Positions 22,130-35,754 of a stretch of DNA of 56,353 nt are shown one piece after another. This stretch comes from Tetmemena sp. SeJ-2015. Taxonomy: Eukaryota > Ciliophora > Spirotrichea > Sporadotrichida > Oxytrichidae. Within the stretch, counting starts at the first letter, position 1, and each line of letters begins with the position of its first letter. The stretch covers positions 1 to 56,353 of the forward strand of contig JAJKFJ010020675.1 of NCBI GenBank assembly GCA_027382625.1. The letters are read 5' to 3'. The notes under the pieces are model-generated. The model made no database searches. It was not told the DNA's origin and saw only the letters and a list, made by a program, of their open reading frames with translations. A program made the position numbers and the translations under genes.

Positions 22130-23309
22130 CGCTAATGTATAGGATCAACTGATTCCCAGCTTTATAATCTTGAAAGGATTATTGTAGTCCCGGAATTAAT
22201 TTTCCAAACTGCCACTTTTTTTCAAGGGCTTAGACTTGGAAGTTGGTTCCGGTGCTGCTGGAGAAGAAGGAAAGCCGAGACTGATTTTGGAAAAGATGGG
22301 TATCATATGACTAAAAAGAGAATGAATCATGCTAGGACATGTACAATACAGTTAATGCGTATTTATCAAATTCAATTTCTAATTTAAATTAATAAAAAGA
22401 CGTTTAATATTTAAATTCAACATTGTACAATATTATGGGATGATTAGTAATAGAAGATCTAGAATTGGAAATTTTGAAATTGCAAATGATTGAAAGTAAC
22501 AGAGCACCTGAATTTAATTTGTTAAAACTATTTCTAATTAAAATGGAACAAAATTTGGCATTGAAATAGATATGATAAAATTTTAAATCAAGACTGAAGG
22601 ATGAAAATTTCTACTTTTACCAACAATATTTTATGGTTTATTGCTTTGAACAAAGTAATTTTAGTCTTTGATATTCATCTTAATTAAAAAAAAAATAAAT
22701 TTCTAAATATTTTTATTTTAGAAAAGTGCTGCATCAGAGTTACAGACTGAAGCTTAAAAGCTATTTTTATTTACTGAAAATTCTAAATAAAAGCTCTACT
22801 GCACTTCTCCAACACTACTTCACTGCGGAGGATTGATTGTTCGTTATTTTTGTATCTAAATGTATTTAATTTTCAAAATTACGAATTCTCGATTATCTAA
22901 TACTATTCATCCCCTATTAGGAAATATTTTTTAATTACCAGCCATTTAAATACCTTTAATAGAAGGACATTAATTATATTCATATAAAATAATTGAGAAG
23001 AGAGGAATAAATTATCCATAGTCAAATTTCTTATTCAAAAAATTTCAACTTATAAATAAGGGAAAGATAGCATAAGATGATCTGTCAATCAGTTTCAAAA
23101 ATGCAAAATTTATATTATTATGAAAGTGGCTGATAATTAATTAATTAAATTAAAATGACATTTAACGAAAATGAGTTCTGAAAGAGACAAGCTGCACAAT
23201 AACTGAAGCTCAGAAAGAAAATTTAGGTCATAAATATTTCTTTCCCTGTGCTTAGCAATAAAGTAAAAGCTACCTATATTGTTTCTAAGGCAAGATATAA
23301 AATGTTCAT
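22130..23309 (-). CDS. Scattered exon candidates of one or more minus-strand genes
   Basis: Three islands on minus look coding. At about 23309-23120, MNILYLALETIQVAFTLLLS opens at an ATG and is hydrophobic, possibly a membrane segment. At about 22860-22730 the segment is NNEQSILRSEVVLEKCSRAF. At about 22305-22140 it is ALEKKWQFGKLIPGLQQSFQ, preceded by a CTTTTTAG acceptor. The intervals are AT-rich. I cannot join them in phase, and the plus strand is not excluded for the last one. Confidence 0.3.
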
Positions 23310-23591
23310 GATTTATTTCGAAGTATTTGAACTGAGATTTGAAAATATCAAATAAAGGAACAATAGAGGATTTAATGCAACTTCTAATATGGATTAAAAA
23401 AAGGCATCTAAACTTAGCTCAAGATTAAAAATTTATACTTGAAGCAGGAAACAAAATGTAGAATTTGATAAATTGTCATCAGTTAGTAAAAATATATAAA
23501 TGGTCATTTAATTACATCCTTCCCATATTGTTATTTACAATTTATATTATAAAATTTGGTGCTTATAATATAACTTATAATTATGTTTTAG

Positions 23592-23893
23592 AGTAAGTAG
23601 CATTGATGTTAGCACTCTATTCAACAGCAATTGCTAAAGGTAAAGTTTCATTTATGAGGATAGATTTGAAAAAAGCGAAGGATTAAGCCACTCTTGGTGA
23701 GCCATTAATAAGCAAAGATGACTTGGAAAAACTTCTTACAAAATTTGAAGATCTCGGCAATGCTATCGATGAAGAAGAAAAAAAGCAAGACTCTGTCAAA
23801 AATTATAATAGTACTATAAAATCTAAAGGCGAAATGGGATACAGCGCAATCATGCCAAATCCATTGAGCTACTATTGTTCAAAATTATTATGA
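23592..23893 (+). CDS. Exon of an unknown helical protein, ends in a frame break
   Basis: The exon begins after a TGTTTTAG acceptor with QVALMLALYSTAIAKGKVSF and continues, free of TGA for about 100 codons, through SKDDLEKLLTKFEDLGNAID to a TGA at 23891. From about 23860 a different frame is the better one (VQNYYEIDQLKYERF), so a one-base error or frameshift lies near 23860 and the stop is probably not real. The character is charged and helical, like the protein at 14279-15610. No domain is recognised. Confidence 0.55.
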
Positions 23894-23894
23894 A

Positions 23895-24885
23895 ATTGAT
23901 CAACTCAAATATGAAAGATTCATTTTTAAATATCTTTTTTTCAAATATTTTTAGTCAAAAATTAAAGTTCATAGAGACGTATTTAGTTTAATTAAATAAT
24001 ATTTTACTTTTACTCTCCTTTTCTGTATTTTAATAAAGAGTTAAGAAATATATTTGCTCTTTTAGGAATTAATATTAGAAAAATGTCTTTAATTGAATTT
24101 AAATAATTTATTTTTGCGAAATATAAAATGAGAGAATAATTTAATATTTAGCTGACAGAGATATTAGAACATTACAATTTCATATAGTTCAATTTTTATT
24201 TTAATTCTAAAAATACTATGATATGAAATTAATTAATTTCTGTTTTTTGTTAAGTAAAAGGAACAAATTTATGAAATGTTCCAAAGCAATTTAAAATTTA
24301 ATTTATAAAAAGCTTTACTTAGTAATATTCCTTAATATCAACAAGAAAATTGGATTTAAACTAAAATATTTATGATATATAAGCTGAAAGATAAGCAAAT
24401 TAAATTTTCTGTCTTTAAGCATTATCTTAAAATTAAAGTAAACAAAAGAAATAAATTTAAAATAAAAAATTAAGATTCTCTCTCTACTCAATATTTTTTT
24501 AAAAATATATTTAAGATAAATTTTGTCAAATAGCTTGATTCAGAAAATTAAAATAAATTCATATAGCTTCATGCTTTAATATATTTTATGAACTTTAATT
24601 CAAATGAATGCTATAAGATTATTTTCCTAGATATATTTTTACATATTTTCCATAAAACAAAAATAATTGAAGAGTCTACTAATTAGAATAAAATTCATAT
24701 TAAATAAATATTTTTTTCTTCAAGGGAGTAACTAAAATTAATCTAAAAGCTTAAGTATAACTTTGTGAATTATATTTCTGTTTATTTTATATGAATGTTT
24801 TATTTTTAATGGAGGGAACCTCCTGCTATAGGGTAGTTGCATAATTTAGTGGTGATGGATTTGTGGAGGCTTTTGAAGATTTGAA
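23895..24885. other. AT-rich, no gene seen
   Basis: Apart from the probable frameshifted tail of the preceding exon (to about 23940), only AT-rich sequence with no supported feature. Confidence 0.45.
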
Positions 24886-24889
24886 TTAG

Positions 24890-25182
24890 TCACCTCCATT
24901 TAGAATCATTTCCGCTTGTAAGGTTGTTGTCTTCATCTGCACTTGAATTGTCAAAGCTCTTCGAGTCAAACTACTCTGATTATGTTTGCTTCAATATCCA
25001 TCTCTTCACTTTTGAAGTTTATGTGTGGTTGTTTCATTTGTATTCTGGTCACATGCTGCTACTTGCATTCCTAACACAAAAGTCATTAGTGTATTTGTGA
25101 GATTTCACTTACGATCAATGCCAGTTCGCTGATGACGAGTTCTCTTCTTGTTCTTCAATGGCACAGTCTGTCTTCTTGGTCC
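24890..25182 (-). CDS. C-terminal exons of a basic-then-acidic protein
   Basis: This patch is less AT-rich than its flanks. The upstream exon (25182-25113) encodes a very basic segment (PLKNKKRTRHQRTGIDR), followed by a perfect GTAAGT donor at 25112 and a 42-base intron (25071-25112) ending TTAG. The last exon (25070-24890) encodes a polar, acidic end (DSKSFDNSSADEDNNLTSGN) and TGA at 24892-24890. The phase across the intron fits a different frame than the acidic one, so an indel or a second short intron must be invoked. A basic patch next to an acidic tail suggests a nuclear or nucleic-acid-associated protein, as inference only. Confidence 0.45.
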
Positions 25183-25189
25183 ATTAAAA

Positions 25190-25640
25190 TTTAAAATGTC
25201 TAAATTATTTTAATAAACAGACATATAATCAACTTCAGTTGGGTTCCAATTTAGATTAAATTTTGACTACTTCCTTGATTTTAACAATAATAAAATCTAA
25301 TTAAAAAAATGAAAATTTTAATCAAACAAAATCAAAATTATATATATTAGCTCAACAAGGTAAATTACAGCAACGTAAAAAAGTTTTGAGGCCTCACTTA
25401 AAATTTTCTAAAATAATTGAATTTAAAAGCTTTAAGAATTATTGAAAGGCAAGTCCTACTAATCCAATAATGTAATTTGTTTATTTGCTTGCATACAAAT
25501 TGTATTTTTATTATTAATATTATTAAGTTAAACTTTATTTTATAAATTTTTAAAATCTAATTTACTAAGCCATTAGGAAATTCGCCCATTAGAAATATAA
25601 CAGGAATTAATTATGCCAAAAGAGGTTTATATAGAAAAAT
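25190..25640. other. AT-rich, no gene seen
   Basis: AT-rich stretch. Part of it (around 25500-25560) may match 36350-36400 in inverted orientation, but the match is too A/T-dominated to rely on. Confidence 0.35.
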
Positions 25641-25647
25641 TTAAATA

Positions 25648-25919
25648 TAGAGATTAGTAATTTTAACTAAAATAAAATTTAAAAATAGAAATTGAGGATT
25701 TTTCTCTATTAGACTTCCTGTTCGACCTTCATTAAATTAAATTTGTATAATTCCCAGGCCTACCCATCACGCCTAACTTTGACTAATTATTGTTCTATGG
25801 CCATGAGGTGTAGGCCTGGGAATTAGTGAAATTTATTAAATGGAAGAATAAGAAGTCTAATTGAGTAAAAGCCTCCATTTCTTGTTTTACTTTGATTTTA
25901 GTTAAAATTACTGATCTCA
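25648..25919. repeat. Inverted repeat with GGCCTGGGAATT core
   Basis: The left arm (25648-25763) and right arm (25809-25919) are diverged reverse complements around a 45-base spacer. The inner end carries ATTCCCAGGCCTAC, and further out are TTAGACTTC and an outer block beginning GTAATTTTAACTAAAAT. A third, single copy of about 78 bp lies at 35755-35832. The element does not encode a recognisable protein. Confidence 0.82.
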
Positions 25920-26640
25920 ACATCAACTCATTTTCCTTTTCTTACTGGTTTTATTACTTCCTGTTATATTGCTATTAAGCTAATGCTATTAATTTACATT
26001 AATCATTTTCAACTCAAAGTTAACTGTTATAATTAATAAATTATAATTTTAAAAGCTCTTGGATAATCAAATTAGAGAGGCTATCCAGTTGTGCTGTAAT
26101 TTAATTATATTATACTCTTTTAAAGTAATTTTTTCAATAAATGAAAATCACAGTAGGTTGATAAAGGATTAGTAAACTCATTCTGATTATAGAAAGGGAA
26201 GGTATAAGGCGCACATGGAAAAGAAAAAATGATTATTCTTAATATTATAAAATGTTAAAAGTGATTTAAATCCCCCATTACTTAAAGAAGTGTAAAATTA
26301 GCAATAAGATATTTTTGTAAGCTTAGCATTAACTTAAAAAAAGAAAAGTGGAAAATTGATATGACTAATAACAGTTACTTGATTAAAAGAAAATCAAATA
26401 CATTAAAGAAAATGAGAGTTAACAGGATGTAATATAATCAAGATTAGATATTAAAGATGCCAAGCTATATAGAATAATTTAGATGATCCATCTAACCAGA
26501 AACTATTTTTTGAGAAAATGTCTCTAAGTTCTAATGCTAAATCAAAGAAAGATGATAAAGTAGGAAAGTGAATAAATTTTAAGCATAAGAAAATCAATAA
26601 ATGGAATTACATGCTACCCTATTGACAAAAAGATTTGAGC
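25920..26640. other. AT-rich, no gene supported
   Basis: AT-rich spacer. Around 26425-26455 the sequence TCAAGATTAGAT resembles 34700-34712 in reverse, consistent with the inverted matches described elsewhere but too short alone. Confidence 0.35.
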
Positions 26641-26643
26641 TGA

Positions 26644-27078
26644 ATACTCAAAATTGGAGAGAAAAATATTAAAATTAGTTTGAGCCGAACTAAGGCCCCG
26701 AGCACACCATTTGGCATTCGTTCTGATATTAAAAAATAGCAGGTATTCAATAAATTTGGAAACAGTAGAATATAATCGATCATTAGATAATTAAAAGCTA
26801 TTATAACAGGCATACCCTTATTTAAAAGTTTGATAATGATAAGAATTATAGTATGTAAAAAAGAATACTTTAAATTAAAATATGAACTGCTCACTAAAAT
26901 AATAATCGTTGCAATAACGCTATAAAATAATTACATATTCTTTTTGAGAAATAATGTCTAAAACTGTCTATATTTTTCGCATTTTAAAATCTCAACAGTT
27001 AACTTTTAATTAAAAAAAGTAATTTTTGCAAAATTAATAGCAATAACTTTATAATTGGTGATTTTTCTAATGGTCTGA
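26644..27078 (+). CDS. Unknown protein, TGA-free frame of 144 codons
   Basis: After a TGA at 26641 one frame stays free of TGA to 27076. The first 70 codons have good protein composition (KIGEKNIKISLSRTKAPSTP, then FGNSRIQSIIRQLKAIITGI). The remainder is more hydrophobic and less certain. The minus strand has a 91-codon standard-code frame here that is hydrophobic and leucine/isoleucine-rich, which I judge to be the shadow. Part of the second half (26951-26998) is duplicated in inverted orientation at 33668-33718. Start and family are unknown. Confidence 0.48.
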
Positions 27079-27210
27079 ATTAATTCTCATCCTATAAACT
27101 CTGAATAAATTGATTAAGGTTTATAAATTTCAAAAATCATGCTTAAATTAATAATATTAGAATTATTGAAATTCAACTAATAGTAAAATATTTAAGATGC
27201 AATAAACAAA

Positions 27211-29076
27211 ATGATTCAAACAGATAGCCAACTTGCTCAAGCCTCACTCGATATTCAGGACGCAATGCCTCCTGCATTTACGTTAACTGACATTTTAACC
27301 TTGGGTTTTATTGAGATAGAAAAGAGTCAAGTTAGAGATAACGATTCCACAAGGAGCAGCTAGATATTTGCTGTCATCAGAGTATCTTATCATGGGATCT
27401 TAAATTTAACGAATAGGCAATCTATAAACTACTCAGCCTGAACCTTATGGCAATTAGAGATGCCCTAATCTAATAGTCATGTTAAAGCTAAGTTAGTTTG
27501 TTTATTTAAGAAAGATGAAGAATTTAGTTAATCCTCAATTTCTTCTAAATATTTATACAATAAAACTGAAATTTAAAATAAATAAATTAACAAATAACTA
27601 AAATTAATTGTGTAGGTATTTCTAATTTATAATTTATTTTTATTAATAACATATAAAGTTTTCTTAGAATATTTTAGGAGATGACCATCAATAGGATATT
27701 TAATCTTTAATTAGTTTTTGCCTAAGGATCTTAACGTAAACTTCTAGTTGAGCATCTACCAAAATGGGTAGATAGAAGAGTAACTACCCTCATTCTTCAG
27801 TTACACCTATAAAATTATTTTTCTCTCATAATTCAGGTTAAAATTTTGATAATCCAATTCACATTTCCTATATGTATATTAGATAATTTGAAAAATGGCT
27901 AAATTTTATTAAAGTAAAAATAATGAATAGCTAGTTTTTCCAGAGGGTAATCTACATTCCAGTAGAAGAGTAGTAAGGTCCATATTCAAATTGTTAACAA
28001 TGATAGGTACATGCTAATATTCTTGGATATTTGACTGCAATTGATCCTGAAGCTTCTGGAATAGTTTTTGCACTCCAGCAATATAGAAGAGGAAATTATA
28101 AATGAATCAATTTATTAAAAATTAAAATATTTTCTTCATTTGTAGGATTCTTAAACAGTGATTTTTAATAATGAATTAGTTTTATTTTCTATTTTTAAAA
28201 TAAACAACACATAGCGAAATAAGTGAAAGTTGAATCTTCTACTCTCTAAACAAATTCATTTTTTTATCATATAAGAAACAAAATGTAAAATTTAATCCAT
28301 TTCCTTTGTATTTATTTCAGATAAACATTTAAGGAGCGATTATAGTTAATGACTCTAATCTAAATAGAAATTTAAGACTTATTTTTTTGAGCGCAAAATA
28401 GTCAATTGCGGAAAATGCTTATCCTCAAAATAGAGTAAATCTATAGTTTAAATTAATGAAAATAAGACCATAACTCTAATAATATGATTTAAGTTTTGCT
28501 TAGCTGTTCGAAATTTATGCTAACGATAAGAGTTTAAAAGTCCTAATTGTAAGTGATTTAGAATATGAATGTTATAAATATTTCCAGAAACCATAATTTA
28601 ATTGTCATAATAAATTAATTAATCTAAATATAATATACCACGAATTAAATCAATCAAAATCCTACAATCATCATAATTATGAAACAAAACTTTGTAACTT
28701 GGACCACTCTTTAATCAACATGCAAGTTATTACCACGACGTATATATACAACTAGTTAATTATCGACTATTTAAATTGCATCTACTTCAAATTTCATTAG
28801 CAAATTACATATGCCTTAAATTATCTACTCTCAAATCACAACCTCATTTTACACTTGAGATTTTCACTCAACTTTTTACGATTGCATTTACCGATTTCAA
28901 TTTATACTCTCTCAAGTTGGGTGTCATTTTGTCCTAGCATATATTTATATGAATAATTGGAGCACAATTCTAGAATTGAGATTCAGAACGTGTATAAAAT
29001 GACATCTCAAGTTTTAAAACGTCCAACTTTACATACACATCCCATTTATCCGAGCAACACTTTTACACAGTCATGA
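27211..29076 (+). CDS. Multi-exon unknown gene
   Basis: The ATG at 27211 opens MIQTDSQLAQASLDIQDAMP. The frame meets TGA at 27439 but stays protein-like beyond it (SHVKAKLVCLFKKDEEFS). Further islands follow: IGYLIFNQFLPKDLNVNFQL (about 27685-27830), VIYIPVEEQQGPYSN and ILGYLTAIDPEASG (about 27950-28065), VIFNNELVLFSIFKIN (about 28155-28205), and, after a TTTATTTCAG acceptor at 28320, a 250-codon TGA-free frame beginning INIQGAIIVNDSNLNRNLRL. The last island is convincing to about 28605 and uncertain beyond. Exon joints could not all be phased. Function unknown. Confidence 0.48.
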
Positions 29077-32000
29077 CTTTGGTTATTCAATACTTCCACT
29101 TAAGTATTGTGTAAGTGGTTCTGAGCCTTGGCTATGTTGATTTTTGCAACGAGCTTCATGTTTTAACAACTTCGAACACGAGGTACAGATGACCTATAGT
29201 TAGAGGGATCTAAAGCCACTTTCCGTCTAATCATTATCATAATCTTCTCATAACCATCAACGGATAGTCTGTAGAAATCAGGGTAACTAGTTTCACAGGA
29301 CCTTGGGTTGGGTCGCCTTTGAGGGAGTGTTTGTGTCATCTTAAAGTGCCAGATAATCCCGTTATTGGACGTGGACCTATTTTTTAACACACAACTTGAA
29401 AGGATTACAGCTTCGTTAACTAAAGAGAACTCCTGCTATGTTCTTTTGGAGACAACTTGTCTTTTACAGCTTCTCGGTTGAACTATTTTGCACCTTTCAC
29501 TCAAATCATCGTTGTTCCAATAGTGGATCTTGCGAATGCGAAAGGTGAGGATCCTTGCTTGTTCAACCATTTCTAATCTGAAAACTTGTGAAAATTTTTC
29601 ACGAGTCAGCGAAGATTTTGAGATGGTGTGTACTAAAGTATATTCGCAGTGCTTGTCTCAGAACATGTGAATCAGTAGAAACCTCTACAACAAGCTACGA
29701 AGAGTTTGGATAAGAGACTGCTCACTCGGACTCTTCTTCAACTCGGTTGTGTTCATATGAAGAACAAAGTGGGCTGCTACCTCTGACAAGGTCAAATACT
29801 GTACTTTCGTGTTTTTCTTATTTATAGTGTAAATTAATGATTGATGTTTCTTTCGTTGTCATTAGCGTTCCACAATCATCATGCAACTAAATCATATACA
29901 CAATACTTAAGCTTGGAAGTTGATAATCCGTCAATTATTATTGTTCCATTGTACTTTACGGTGTTAAAAGTGCTCGGCTGTTTACTATATAATTGTTGTT
30001 GTGTAAAGTTTTTGGACGTTTTTTTTAATACTGGTTTTGTCATTGTATACATTTTTTACTCATTTGAATCCTCAATTCTAGATTATTGTCTCCGCTCCAC
30101 GATCCATATAAACTTGTCTAGACCAAACTGACACAACTTGCAGAGAGGTATACAATCAGTGATAACTGGTCTAAGTTTCAGGTACTGTACATGAACTACC
30201 ACGTCTTGGCATGACATAGAAGATCTATTGACTCTTGACACGCCTGTTGACAACTCAATAACATGAGTATGTTTGAATTTTGAGATGTAGATAATTTAAC
30301 GACATATTTAATGATCTATTGTTATGAAGGTTGTCAGAGAAGAGTAGTCGCAAATCGTCTAATACGTTACCGAAGGGTAAATCCTAAAGTGTATATAGTC
30401 GGGCTAATAACTTGCCCTATTTGTGTGATTAAAAGGTCTAGTGGTCCGAGTGCAACTTCAGAGTAACGAACCATATCATTGCGCAAGGTTCGATTGTGGA
30501 TGCTCGAGATTATGAATGTGTAGTTTGATTTTATTTGATTGACTAATAGATTGCGGGTATATCAGTCATATATCGCGAAAGTTAGTGAGTTAATATGTAA
30601 ATGTTTTGTACTAAGATTTGTGTTTCTCTGAGCGTTAAATCTATATAAGTGCATATAGTCGCATCATTTTCGATCAGTAAACCAATAACACATTTGTCTA
30701 TAACTCTGTCCCATGTAGGCAACTAATTCTCTCCTGAAATGGAGATAGGCTAGGCAATCCAATCAGTTATATTGAGCTTGTCTCAGAGTGAGTACATTGT
30801 GCAGCGGATTACCAATATACTATTACACTGGAGTTTGCATAGATTCTGCTATCACGCTAAAGGGTCCATGATGATCTCATCCTTATTTTCGAAGCATAGA
30901 TGGAGTCTCGGTAATAGTGATTCTGCAAGTGTGACTGATTTTTTTGACCAGCTCTTCCGTTAAACAGAAAGTAAGTTTCAAAAGTTATGCTCTATAATGT
31001 ATATTGGATGAAGGTCATATTGCAGTATGATAAGATGCGAGTTACGTCAGAACTCGCTTTAATCAAGCATGATAATTACAAGATAGCATATGAAGGAAAT
31101 TGTAGACTATACAATGATCTTACAGTATACTTCTATGTTCACCTATAGTAGATCCGAGTAAAAATTGTCAAAGTATCTTGTTGTATTCAAAGAGAACGTG
31201 TAAATGCTAGATTTCCAGATATACTATAAATTCCTAGCAACGACTGCGTCTTACTTTGGTCAAGTCCTTGATGCTCGCGCTATAACTTCTGCCAGCTGCT
31301 CTCTATACTTATGAGTTAGAGTAGGTATAGGACATTTTTAATTATAGAAAGACATATAGAAAATTCATCACGAACTAATCATTAATAGCTCCTTCTTGTT
31401 AAAATACTCTGACCTTGCTCTTAAAACTCACGAGCCGCTACATCTAGACTTTAATTCGGACATATATCAAGTAGTAACTAGAAATAAATCTGCTTTCGTT
31501 TATACTTGGGTTTCTAAATAAATTGGCATAACGGTAGTAGTACTGTGTCTGTTTTCTCTAGAGGCTATAACATTTGGCACACTTGGAGTTCGACAACAAA
31601 ACCTTATTGCACAAGAGTCACATGCCGTACTCACGGATCATAGTGCGCAAGGAGTAAGTGTATTCGACCTAGCGGTATTGTTCCATAAAAAGAGTATGGA
31701 TATAGTCTTCGATTGCCTTTGCCTTCAGTGGTGAAGATTCACTTTATCATGGACATTGTTATTGGGAAGAGTCCTGTAGACAAAGTTTCCTCAGAGGAGG
31801 ACAGTGCGATAAGTCTACTCTTCCTCTCCTCTACCATAGGAATGTTTTGGAATTATTGCATACTGTGGAGAATTATTGGTCCTGTATTAGATCGCCCTCG
31901 ATAGTCAAGTGATCATTGGAGTTACACATCACTTTGATTGCCAGTCTTCCTATCTAGGTTCCTTCGCTGCATATAATCTCTGTGCCATCTTCTATCGTCT

Positions 32001-33319
32001 TTATCTTCCTAGCGCTTACTGCCCCTGAAAACTATACTGTCAGGGCGAAAGCAGTAGGGTCAATGTTGACCTGGGATTTTGTTAAAAAGTTTCTCCAAAT
32101 CACTGCATTCAAACTCCTCGCTTTTTGACATCTTCATAACCTCATGAGACATTGTAGCTATTGCTAAACGAAGGTAAAGAACCTAATGGCTAAAAAGTGG
32201 GGTCTTCTAACTTCTCAGAGGGTCACTGTCAGCACTCCTTCTCGCTCGCTTACTGTCTGATGTTGTGACAGGAATAGTCCCGAGAGGCTATAGCTGATTG
32301 AGTCTAACAGTCTGAAGACGCTTATGCTAACTGCCTATTTAGCTTGGGAACTTAAGTTGAGAGCTTCTCAGCTCAGAAGTTTTACACGTCGTCAATGCAA
32401 ATTCCTCTCTCATACACGAGGAGGTAGACTCTATAACGTATATGTGTCGTAACGAATGCGCTGTGATACCAGACTAATTAGTTTTAGTAACCCCTCTAAA
32501 TTGATAGTGCTATCCAACAATGCAACTTCAATATGCTAATTGATTTACTCTCATACTTAAATAGAAACTTGATATTTAATTTTAAAGTAACACTAATAAA
32601 TCAAAAATCTATAATATAAGTATTAAGTCCTACCAACTACTCACTGCAGTTCAGCCACGCATCTTTTGTATCAGTTGCTTTAGGCTTCACTCTTAGGCTA
32701 CTATTTGTATTTGTATCTACTCAGAAAGTAGATGTCTTCGAGTTTCTTATATGTTACTATTACACTCATTGGTAAAGACAAAAGGTGAGTGCAGTAGCAC
32801 GTAGAGATGTTCGGTTGGACACATATCCTTTCTTAATAAACAAACTACCTTCATATGGTTTTATAATGATTAGATCTTGTGTAGAATTAACGGGATTTTG
32901 CTCATCAACTATTGGCCATTCTCAAAAGTCAGACTGCATGTATCTGTATTAGAGTCTCTACGTCTTAATTAAGATCCATGAAGAATTTACAATAGCCTCC
33001 GCACGTCGTATGAGAAAATATTTCTCTGAAGCTGCACTGCATTGTCCGCGCATCTTGTCTAAGCTCTGTGAGTTCTCTATCTTTTTAAGTTGTTGCGCTT
33101 ACAAATATATACTCGTCATTGAGATTCAGAAAAATGTGCAGTTAAACCGAAAAGAGTCGGCTCTATACGTGGTACATGCTTGAGTCGCTCCGAGGATACG
33201 TGTCAAGGTTGAGCTGACTGCATCGAATTGTACTCGAAAGTGATTATAGGGTAATCACTCGTTTCAAATTTAGGAAACTATGCGCAATTTGCTATTACCT
33301 TTGAATCCTGGCATCTTAA

Positions 33320-33720
33320 ATATTTTAACTAAAATTAGTTTGAAATTTCAAATATTACCATATATTAATTAATTTAAAGCAATGAAATATAATAGATTTT
33401 AATCCACAAGTCGCCTCTTATATACTCAATATTCACTTTAAGGATCACTGTGTATCTTGAATTGGAGCTGTAGGGGAAAGTAATTCCAGAACCCATTGAG
33501 AAACATAGCCAATCCTATGAAGTCACTCATTATAAGTCTAGCATGTCTTGGCCCAGAAGTTATGACTTAGCAAGGTGATTGTATGTTCGCGACAGCTCGA
33601 GCGAGAAAGACACAGCGTAACTACTCTTTGTATTTAGCACATATGTGAAGATGACAGTTTGACTCATTGTTGAGATTTTAAAATGCGAAAATATAGACAG
33701 TTATTTTAGAACATTAGTTA
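33320..33720 (-). repeat. Inverted copy of segments from 26.95-27.21 kb
   Basis: The block 33668-33718, read on minus, matches 26951-26998 closely (shared CGCATTTTAAAATCTCAACA, preceded by ACTGTCTATAT). The stretch 33330-33395, read on minus, resembles 27150-27215 (shared TTAAAATATTTAAGATGC apart from one base). Both are in the same relative order but spaced further apart on the right side. Confidence 0.65.
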
Positions 33721-35754
33721 TCTCTTGTCTCACAGTGCAAAGTAATAAATATCGTATCATCTGTTTTCCATTCTAGTCATTGCGTTTGAGTCATAGCGTA
33801 CATTTACTAGTTATCTTATAGTGACGCAGCCTCCTACGATATACAGTCCAAAGTTATTACTTTATGAAATCTTCTCCAGTAAAGAGTCGTATGTTCTTCC
33901 TCCTGTTAATTAAATGCTAGCATATAAACTCTTCATCGACTAGTACCGTCCGTTTGGACTTCGAGTCTGTACTTACTCAACACTTGTCTTCTCAATATAA
34001 GGGCTACTGTTTCGATTTTTATAGAAGCATATGCAACGTCGTACTTGTTATCTTAATCGTAAATTGGCGACGCGATACATCACATCAAATTAGTAGATCT
34101 TCACCTTCCTTCTGCATAATCTGAAGTTTCCCCTATATTGTGTATTTTTGGAACATTACGCTTCTGGTCGAAATAGTTATCATGTACGTTATATACGAGC
34201 AGCATACTCGCCTAATACTCGTCACAAAACTCGGGCTTCTGACTTCTGCGGTATGCTCTTTCAGAGCGTGTGGGTTTATGGTATTGAGTCGGCTCCATAT
34301 GACTCTCAAACATTCGGGTTCCTAATTGATATATTGTTGGTACTCGCTCTGTCTTGAATGATTCTGCGGGAAGTATTCATCGAGCTCTACTTTCTTCTCT
34401 ATGGACTGCGAGGTAAGGTGTAGAATGTAATATCACCATTTTCCGTGTTGTATGCTGAGTGTCTTCAATGCTTCTGTTGAGAAAGCTTTGTAATGTTATT
34501 AACAAGCACGCTGCCTCTCTTACTTGCTTGACCTCATTCTTCTGCTAGTGATTTAGCCGAGATGCTTTGACAACCTATGAGACATATATTCTCTCTGTAT
34601 CAAAAAATCGATAAGGTCTACTGAGGATGTGAGTACCTGGTACATCAAGTCTAAAATCTATTCTATTAATAGTTCTTCGGACAATTCCTTAATAATATCA
34701 TATTCTAATCTTGACCGTTTTCAAAAATGATTGCCAACTTTTTCAAAAGTGACCGTTCAAGGTATCTCACGTCATATTGTTTTCTTTCTCTAGATAAGTG
34801 ATTGTTGCAGATCTTTTGAGTCCTTGTTAATGTAAACAATCTAGAGTTAACTAGATCCCTATATCCATGTTCAGTAGGTGAGCAAGACTATTGGTTACGC
34901 TATTGGTTTTCTTATTTGGCGTCATTAAGTTAATGGGTCTCAAAAGTCACAAAAATACTTCTGTCTATGTGCTATGTTCGTAGTAATAATCACCTCTTTT
35001 CTTAAGTTGGCAGTTATAAAATAGTTGTGAGGAGGTTTCTTCAAAAATCTATCGACCAGAGCGGCTCTCTCTTAGTAAACATGTTTACGATCTATAATAA
35101 CGTCTTGAGCTGACTTGTCCTAGAGCCAAATCTTTTCACGCTATCCTGTCTTTTTCTTTGAGCTCTTCAGTATGTTTTGGAGCGAGATTATGATTTGGAG
35201 ACTGTACTCGCTTTTAAATACATCTAACATAGGAGTCCTTTTAACTAAATGCCTCTGCATTGTATAATCATGAGCGCTATATCGGAAGATTTCGTGTACA
35301 TTATTCGAATCACAAGAATTGTACTCTTACTAAAGGAGTACTTGAATGAATCATAGACAAGCAGTCAGAAGTAAGGTTGAGCGCTTGGCGATATGCCTCT
35401 CTTACCTTTCGTAATTAGTCTTGAAGCCGAGAGAGAGCTTTCCTTACAAAAATTTACTTATTAAATTTTTATTAATAATATTAATTAATTAACTAGTATT
35501 ATATATCTTAGTGAAATGGTTTAAGAAATTTGACACTTATTAGTATGTTCTACACACTATTAGTACGCATCTCAGGATCTTTAATCAAGCTCAATGTATA
35601 ATCACCGTAGAAGATCGATAAAACCTTAGAGTAGAGAAGTAACCACACGGTCGAAACAAATTTCAACAGAGTGCTCTTAAGTATACTGGTCTCGCATATA
35701 TCCATAGTTAGACTAGTATGTGTGAAACTGTAAATAATCAAGTACACTCCACGG

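Noticed and set aside
28860..29820. Long minus-strand frame through 28.9-29.8 kb
   Set aside because: With TAA/TAG open, all three frames translate acceptably here; the chosen one needs four TGA codons as sense and no splice site or domain supports it.
29841..35747. Short standard-code frames of 60-100 codons scattered over both strands
   Set aside because: Their number and length are what non-coding sequence of this composition would give; none has a domain, signal or consistent neighbour.
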